64,000 nucleotides of DNA, from assembly GCA_963821325.1 (NCBI GenBank), contig CAWGDC010000006.1, positions 434,001 through 498,000 of the forward strand, given 5' to 3'. Source of the DNA: PALSA-555 sp963821325. GTDB lineage: Bacteria; Actinomycetota; Acidimicrobiia; IMCC26256; PALSA-555. Positions within the stretch are counted from its first letter, which is position 1, and the number at the start of each line of letters is the position of its first letter. The translations under genes and the position numbers were made by a program. The notes beneath the pieces are model-generated. The model made no database searches. It saw only the letters and a list, made by a program, of their open reading frames with translations, and was not told the origin of the DNA. Shown here in pieces: positions 59,793 through 64,000 of this stretch.

Positions 59793-61631
59793 ATGCCTAA
59801 GGCCGTCGGCATTGACCTCGGCACCACGAACTCGGTCGTCTCGATCCTCGAGGCGGGCGAGCCGACCGTCATCCCCAACGCCGAGGGGTCCCGCACGACC
59901 CCGTCGGTCGTGGCGTTCTCCAAGACCGGCGAGGTGCTCGTCGGCGAGGTGGCGAAGCGTCAGGCGATCACGAACCCCGACCGCACCATCCGCTCGGTGA
60001 AGCGCCAGATGGGCACGTCGTGGACCATCGACATCGACGGCAAGAAGTACACGCCGCAGGAGATCTCGGCGCGCATCCTCCAAAAGCTCAAGCGCGACGC
60101 CGAGGCGTACCTCGGCGACACGGTCAACCAGGCCGTCATCACGACGCCCGCCTACTTCGACGACGCCCAACGGCAGGCGACGAAGGAGGCCGGTGAGGTC
60201 GCCGGATTGGAAGTCTTGCGCATCATCAACGAGCCGACCGCCGCGGCGCTGGCGTACGGCCTCGACAAGGAGCACGACCTCACCATCCTCGTGTTCGACC
60301 TCGGTGGCGGCACGTTCGACGTGTCCGTCCTCGAGCTCGGTGAGGGCGTCTTCGAGGTCAAGGCCACCGCGGGCAACACCCACCTCGGCGGCGACGACTG
60401 GGACCAGCGGGTCATCGACTGGATGGTCACCGAGTTCAAGGGTGCCCACGGCGTCGACCTCGCCGCGGACAAGATGGCCACGCAACGACTGAAGGAAGCG
60501 GCCGAGAAGGCCAAGATCGAGCTGTCCTCCCTCCAGGAGACCTCGATCAACCTGCCGTTCATCACGGCGACCCAAGACGGTCCCCTCCACCTTGAGCTCA
60601 GCCTCTCGCGAGCCAAGTTCCAGGAGCTGACCGCCGACCTGCTGGAGTCCTGCAAGGGCCCCTTCGAGCAGGCCATCCGCGACGCCGGCCTGAACGGCGG
60701 CGTCGACCGGGTCATCCTCGTCGGCGGCTCCACCCGGATGCCCGCCGTGCAGGACCTCGTGCGCGACCTGACGGGCAAGGAGGGCGACAAGGGCGTCAAC
60801 CCCGACGAAGCCGTCGCGGTCGGCGCGGCGATCCAGGCCGGTGTGCTGAAGGGCGACGTGAAGGACGTCCTGTTGCTCGACGTCACGCCGCTGTCGCTCG
60901 GCATCGAGACGAAGGGCCAGATCATGACCCGTCTCATCGAGCGCAACACCACGATCCCGACGAAGCGCTCCGAGGTGTTCACCACCGCGGACGACAACCA
61001 GCCCAGCGTCGAGATCAAGGTGCTCCAGGGCGAGAGCGACATGGCGTACCGGAACAAGATGCTCGGCACCTTCCAGCTGGTCGGGCTCCCGCCCGCACCG
61101 CGTGGGGTGCCCCAGATCGAGGTCACGTTCGACATCGACGCCAACGGCATCGTGCACGTCAGCGCCAAGGACCTCGGGACCGGCAAAGAGCAGGCCATGA
61201 CCATCACCGGCGGCACCGCGCTCGGCAAGGACGAGATCGACCGCATGGTGAAGGAGGCCGAGAGCCACGCCGAGGAGGACCGCCGCAAGCGGGAGGAGGC
61301 CGAGACGCGCAACAACGCCGACGCGCTCGTCTTCCAGACCGAGAAGCTGCTGAAGGAGCAGGCCGACAAGGTCTCGGCCGAGGACCGCACCAAGATCGAA
61401 GCGGCGCTCGGCGACCTGAAGGCGGCGCTTGCCGGCGCCGACATCGACGCGGTCCGCCAGAAGCATGAGGCGCTCCTCGCCGCCAGCCAGGAGTTCGCGC
61501 AGCGCCTGTACCAGGCGGCGCAGGCCCAGCAGGCGTCAGCGCCGCCGTCGGGCGGCGGGGCGTCGCAGCCGTCGGACGACGAGGTCGCCGACGCGGAGAT
61601 CGTCGACGACGGTGAAGAGCGCAGCGCCTAA
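59793..61631 (+). CDS. dnaK: Chaperone protein DnaK (Hsp70)
   Basis: ATP-dependent folding chaperone of 612 residues. The actin-like ATPase has GIDLGTTNSVV, the phosphate loop DLGGGTFDVSVL and the VGGSTRMP motif; the substrate domain and helical lid follow, with the usual polar tail ending in acidic residues (DAEIVDDGEE). The ATG has a GGAGG ribosome-binding site. It is first in dnaK-grpE-dnaJ-hspR and should be induced when HspR leaves its operator. Confidence 0.98.
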   Translation: MPKAVGIDLGTTNSVVSILEAGEPTVIPNAEGSRTTPSVVAFSKTGEVLVGEVAKRQAITNPDRTIRSVKRQMGTSWTIDIDGKKYTPQEISARILQKLKRDAEAYLGDTVNQAVITTPAYFDDAQRQATKEAGEVAGLEVLRIINEPTAAALAYGLDKEHDLTILVFDLGGGTFDVSVLELGEGVFEVKATAGNTHLGGDDWDQRVIDWMVTEFKGAHGVDLAADKMATQRLKEAAEKAKIELSSLQETSINLPFITATQDGPLHLELSLSRAKFQELTADLLESCKGPFEQAIRDAGLNGGVDRVILVGGSTRMPAVQDLVRDLTGKEGDKGVNPDEAVAVGAAIQAGVLKGDVKDVLLLDVTPLSLGIETKGQIMTRLIERNTTIPTKRSEVFTTADDNQPSVEIKVLQGESDMAYRNKMLGTFQLVGLPPAPRGVPQIEVTFDIDANGIVHVSAKDLGTGKEQAMTITGGTALGKDEIDRMVKEAESHAEEDRRKREEAETRNNADALVFQTEKLLKEQADKVSAEDRTKIEAALGDLKAALAGADIDAVRQKHEALLAASQEFAQRLYQAAQAQQASAPPSGGGASQPSDDEVADAEIVDDGEERSA

Positions 61632-62167
61632 TGCCCGAGTCCGAATCGGTTCACGCAGACGAGGACGACGTGCTCGACGCACCCGCCGACTCGGGTGAGG
61701 CCGAGGCCGAGCTCGAAGCGGACTTCGTCGCGCTCAGCAAGGAGCGCGACGAGCTGCGGGGGCTCGCGCAGCGCGTCCAGGCGGACTTCGAGAACTACCG
61801 GAAGCGGATGCTCCGCGAGCAGATCGACGCCATCGCGCGTGCCAGCGAGACGCTCGTGGAGCAGCTGCTCCCGGTGCTCGACAGCGCGTCGTTGGCGCTC
61901 GCCCAGCTCGACGACGCCGACGACCGGGTGCGCAAGGGGATCGAGCTGGTCTTCGCCGGGCTCACCGACGTGCTCGAGAAGGCGGGCCTAGAGCGCATCG
62001 ACGACACCGACGTGCCCTTCGACCCCAACGTGCACGAAGCGGTCATGCAAGAGGGCGGCCCCGGCGGCGAGCCGGTCGTCGCCGAGCTGGTCCGCCCCGG
62101 CTACCGGCTGAAGGGCAAGGTGCTGCGCCCGGCGATGGTCAAGGTCGGCCACCACACGACGGACTGA
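61631..62167 (+). CDS. grpE: Nucleotide exchange factor GrpE
   Basis: Releases ADP from DnaK. The 178-residue product has an acidic start, a coiled coil, and the family core QADFENYRKRMLRE and PNVHEAVMQE. It ends with the beta domain (GYRLKGKVLRPAMVKVG). The start overlaps the dnaK stop (TAATG). Confidence 0.95.
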   Translation: MPESESVHADEDDVLDAPADSGEAEAELEADFVALSKERDELRGLAQRVQADFENYRKRMLREQIDAIARASETLVEQLLPVLDSASLALAQLDDADDRVRKGIELVFAGLTDVLEKAGLERIDDTDVPFDPNVHEAVMQEGGPGGEPVVAELVRPGYRLKGKVLRPAMVKVGHHTTD

Positions 62168-62174
62168 CGCCCCG

Positions 62175-63329
62175 ATGGCACCCCAGCGCGATTGGTTCGA
62201 GAAGGACTACTACGGCGTGCTCGGCGTCGAGCCCGGCGCCAGCGACCGTGAGGTCCAACGCGCCTACCGGCGTCTCGCCAAGGCGAATCACCCGGACGCG
62301 AACGCGGGCGACGCCGCGGCCGAGGAGCGGTTCAAGGAGATCTCCGCCGCGCACGAGGTCCTCGGCGACCCCGAGAAGCGCAAGGAGTACGACCAGGTGC
62401 GTGAGATGGTCGCCTCGGGTGTCGGCCCCGGCGGATTCGGCCCGGGCGCGGGTGGCGGCTTCGGGCCCGGGTTCGGCGGTGCCACGTTCCACTTCGACGA
62501 TGGGGGTGGGCTCGGCGACCTGCTCGGGAACCTGTTCGGCGCGCGGCAAGGGGCCCGCCGGCGCGGCCGCGCCCCGACGGGTCCGGTGCGCGGTGCCGAC
62601 CTCGACGCGGAGCTGCATCTCGACTTCGTCGACGCGGTCCACGGGGTCACGACCTCGGTCGGGGTCACCTCCGACGCGACGTGCTCGGTCTGTGGTGGCA
62701 GCGGCGCGGAGCCCGGCACGTTCCCGCAGCCGTGTCCGACGTGCGGCGGCACCGGCGCGGTCGCGGTCGACCAGGGCCCGTTCTCGTTCTCCGAGGTGTG
62801 CCCGACGTGCGGCGGTCGTGGCGAGACCATCGAGCATCGCTGCAAGAAGTGCCGCGGCACCGGCGTCGAGCGCCGCCGCCGCGAGGTCAAGGTGCGGATC
62901 CCCGCCGGGGTCCGCGACGGGCAGCGCATCCGGGTGAAGGGTCGGGGCGCCGCTGGGCGCACTGGCGGGCCGCCCGGTGACCTCTTCGTGACCGTGCACG
63001 TCGGTCAGCACTCGCTCTTCGGCCGGCAGGGCAAGACGAACCTGACCGTCACCGTCCCCGTCACGTTCCCGGAGGCGGCGCTCGGCAGCCAGGTCAAGGT
63101 CCCGACGTTGGACGGACCCGTGACCGTCAAGGTCCCTGCCGGGACCCAGTCGGGCAAGACGGTGCGCGTCCGCGGCCGTGGCATCCAGCCGGCCACGGGC
63201 AACCCGGGCGACCTGCTCGTCACCTTCGACGTCGTCGTGCCCACGGCGTTGACCGACGAGCAGCGCGCCGCGGTCAGTGCGCTGGCCGAGCAGCTGCCGG
63301 AGAACCCCCGCGACCGGCTCGGCGTGTAG
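62175..63329 (+). CDS. dnaJ: Chaperone protein DnaJ (Hsp40)
   Basis: Co-chaperone of 384 residues. The J domain carries HPD (NHPDANAGD). A Gly/Phe-rich linker follows, then four CxxCxGxG-type zinc motifs (CSVCGGSG, CPTCGGTG, CPTCGGRG, CKKCRGTG) and two C-terminal beta domains. It starts seven bases after grpE. No frame error is seen. Confidence 0.97.
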   Translation: MAPQRDWFEKDYYGVLGVEPGASDREVQRAYRRLAKANHPDANAGDAAAEERFKEISAAHEVLGDPEKRKEYDQVREMVASGVGPGGFGPGAGGGFGPGFGGATFHFDDGGGLGDLLGNLFGARQGARRRGRAPTGPVRGADLDAELHLDFVDAVHGVTTSVGVTSDATCSVCGGSGAEPGTFPQPCPTCGGTGAVAVDQGPFSFSEVCPTCGGRGETIEHRCKKCRGTGVERRRREVKVRIPAGVRDGQRIRVKGRGAAGRTGGPPGDLFVTVHVGQHSLFGRQGKTNLTVTVPVTFPEAALGSQVKVPTLDGPVTVKVPAGTQSGKTVRVRGRGIQPATGNPGDLLVTFDVVVPTALTDEQRAAVSALAEQLPENPRDRLGV

Positions 63330-63352
63330 TGGGGTAGGGGGAGGGAGGACCG

Positions 63353-63739
63353 ATGGACGAGCGGGACCGAGCCCTGTACATCATTTCGGTCGCGGCCGAG
63401 CTGGCCGGCGTCCACGCCCAGACGCTGCGGATCTACGAGCGCAAAGGGCTGATCGAGCCTCGCCGCACCCAGGGCGGGAGCCGCCGCTACTCCGACCGCG
63501 ACATCAGCCTGCTTCGGCGCATCCAAGAGCTCACCAACGACGGCGTCAGCCTCGCCGGCGTGCGCCGGATCCTGTCCCTCGAAGCCGACCTCGAGGACGC
63601 GCGGGACCGGATCGCCGAGCTCGAGGCCGCGATCGAGCAGCTGCGCGCCGAGGCGCGCGAGCAGATCGACGCCGTCCACCGGCAGTACCGACGGTCACTG
63701 GTGCCGCTCAGCACCGCCGTCGTCCCGGCCCGCCGGTAG
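63353..63739 (+). CDS. hspR: MerR-family heat-shock repressor HspR
   Basis: Represses the dnaK operon with DnaK as co-repressor. The 128-residue protein has a MerR helix-turn-helix at the N terminus (ISVAAELAGVHAQTLRIYERKGLIEPRRT), then SRRYSDRDISLLRRIQEL, and a coiled coil. It follows dnaJ by 23 bases with GGGAGG upstream. The likely operator lies at 59749-59769. Confidence 0.94.
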   Translation: MDERDRALYIISVAAELAGVHAQTLRIYERKGLIEPRRTQGGSRRYSDRDISLLRRIQELTNDGVSLAGVRRILSLEADLEDARDRIAELEAAIEQLRAEAREQIDAVHRQYRRSLVPLSTAVVPARR

Positions 63740-63740
63740 G

Positions 63741-64000
63741 TCAGGACACGATCGACGCCACGAAGGCGCGCACGTCCGTGCTGCTCGGCGCGGCACGCGC
63801 GTCCGGCACCACGACCGTGACCGTGAGGGGCCGATCGTCGGCGGTGCGTCCGACGATCTGCTCGACCGAGATGGCCGTCGGCGGGTCCGTGAACTGCAGC
63901 AGCCACGCCGGTCCGGCCGCGAGCGTCGTGGCCGCCGAGCTGGTCAGCTCGACCCCCGGGTAGGCCACCGCCACGTCCGCGGTCGCGGTGCGGGCCAGCT
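63741..64000 (-). CDS. C-terminal part of an unidentified protein (runs off the window)
   Basis: A frame open to base 64000 ends at the TGA at 63741-63743, one base from the hspR stop. The 85 visible residues (e.g. AGPAWLLQFTDPPTAISVEQIVG) are mixed beta-type sequence without a motif I recognise. It could belong to a secreted or lipoprotein, but this is a guess. Confidence 0.5.
   Translation of the reverse strand, partial: LARTATADVAVAYPGVELTSSAATTLAAGPAWLLQFTDPPTAISVEQIVGRTADDRPLTVTVVVPDARAAPSSTDVRAFVASIVS

Overview
The window is about 70 % GC and carries a dense actinobacterial chromosome-origin region. Lineage markers all point to Actinomycetota: CrgA, a NucS mismatch endonuclease, an HspR-type dnaK operon, inositol-phosphate synthase paired with PadR, a DUF5318 gene, a CwlM-like protein beside trxA/trxB, and a membrane EtfD-like iron-sulfur protein. 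Many blocks follow the order seen around the Mycobacterium origin, but there is no sigM/rsmA and a PilT-like ATPase sits where mycobacteria have none. A deep, non-mycolic class such as Acidimicrobiia is my best guess; no rRNA is present to test it.

Layout. 0-6.5 kb: cell elongation and division genes (tail of a possible PP2C phosphatase, SEDS rodA/ftsW, penicillin-binding protein, PASTA kinase pknB, mutY, pabA/trpG, crgA). 6.6-11 kb: thiolase, thioesterase, a PKD surface protein, tRNA-Ala, a Rossmann oxidoreductase and a small membrane protein, tRNA-Ile. 11-21 kb: the minus-strand replication block dnaA-dnaN-recF-dciA-gyrB-gyrA-DUF3566, with the probable oriC between dnaA and dnaN. 21-27 kb: plus-strand rpmH-rnpA-yidD-yidC-jag-rsmG, a cluster of four parS-like palindromes, parA-parB. 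27-36 kb: minus-strand cwlM-trxA-trxB, a second Ser/Thr kinase, degV, murJ, a DUF6049-type protein and an acetyltransferase. 36-43 kb: PilT-like ATPase, pcnA, padR-ino1, DUF5318, panB, DUF192. 43-46 kb: rpsF-ssb-rpsR-rplI-dnaB. 46-55 kb: accessory genes, tatA/tatB, nucS, and a heavily frameshifted acyl-CoA catabolic operon. 55-56 kb: a duplicated tRNA-Gly 3' half flanking a GPP34-type gene. 56-64 kb: EtfD-like protein, cyclic-nucleotide-binding protein, and the dnaK-grpE-dnaJ-hspR stress operon.

How it works together. Replication start (DnaA, beta clamp, DciA loader, DnaB helicase, SSB, gyrase), segregation (ParAB/parS), and wall synthesis (SEDS/PBP pair, MurJ, CwlM-like regulator, two Ser/Thr kinases) all lie within 50 kb. 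About 25 single-base frame breaks interrupt otherwise well-conserved genes, several of them usually essential (rplI, recF, murJ, parB). This suggests indel errors in the assembly; about 14 of the breaks fall within 50.1-55.1 kb. The most interesting signals are a Thermus-like rnpA frame that spans all of rpmH with no other ordinary start, a non-canonical parS sequence, a 43-bp tRNA-Gly repeat resembling an attachment-site scar, a strongly folded dnaB leader, a pseudo-amidase CwlM, and a PilT-like protein whose Walker A lysine is arginine.
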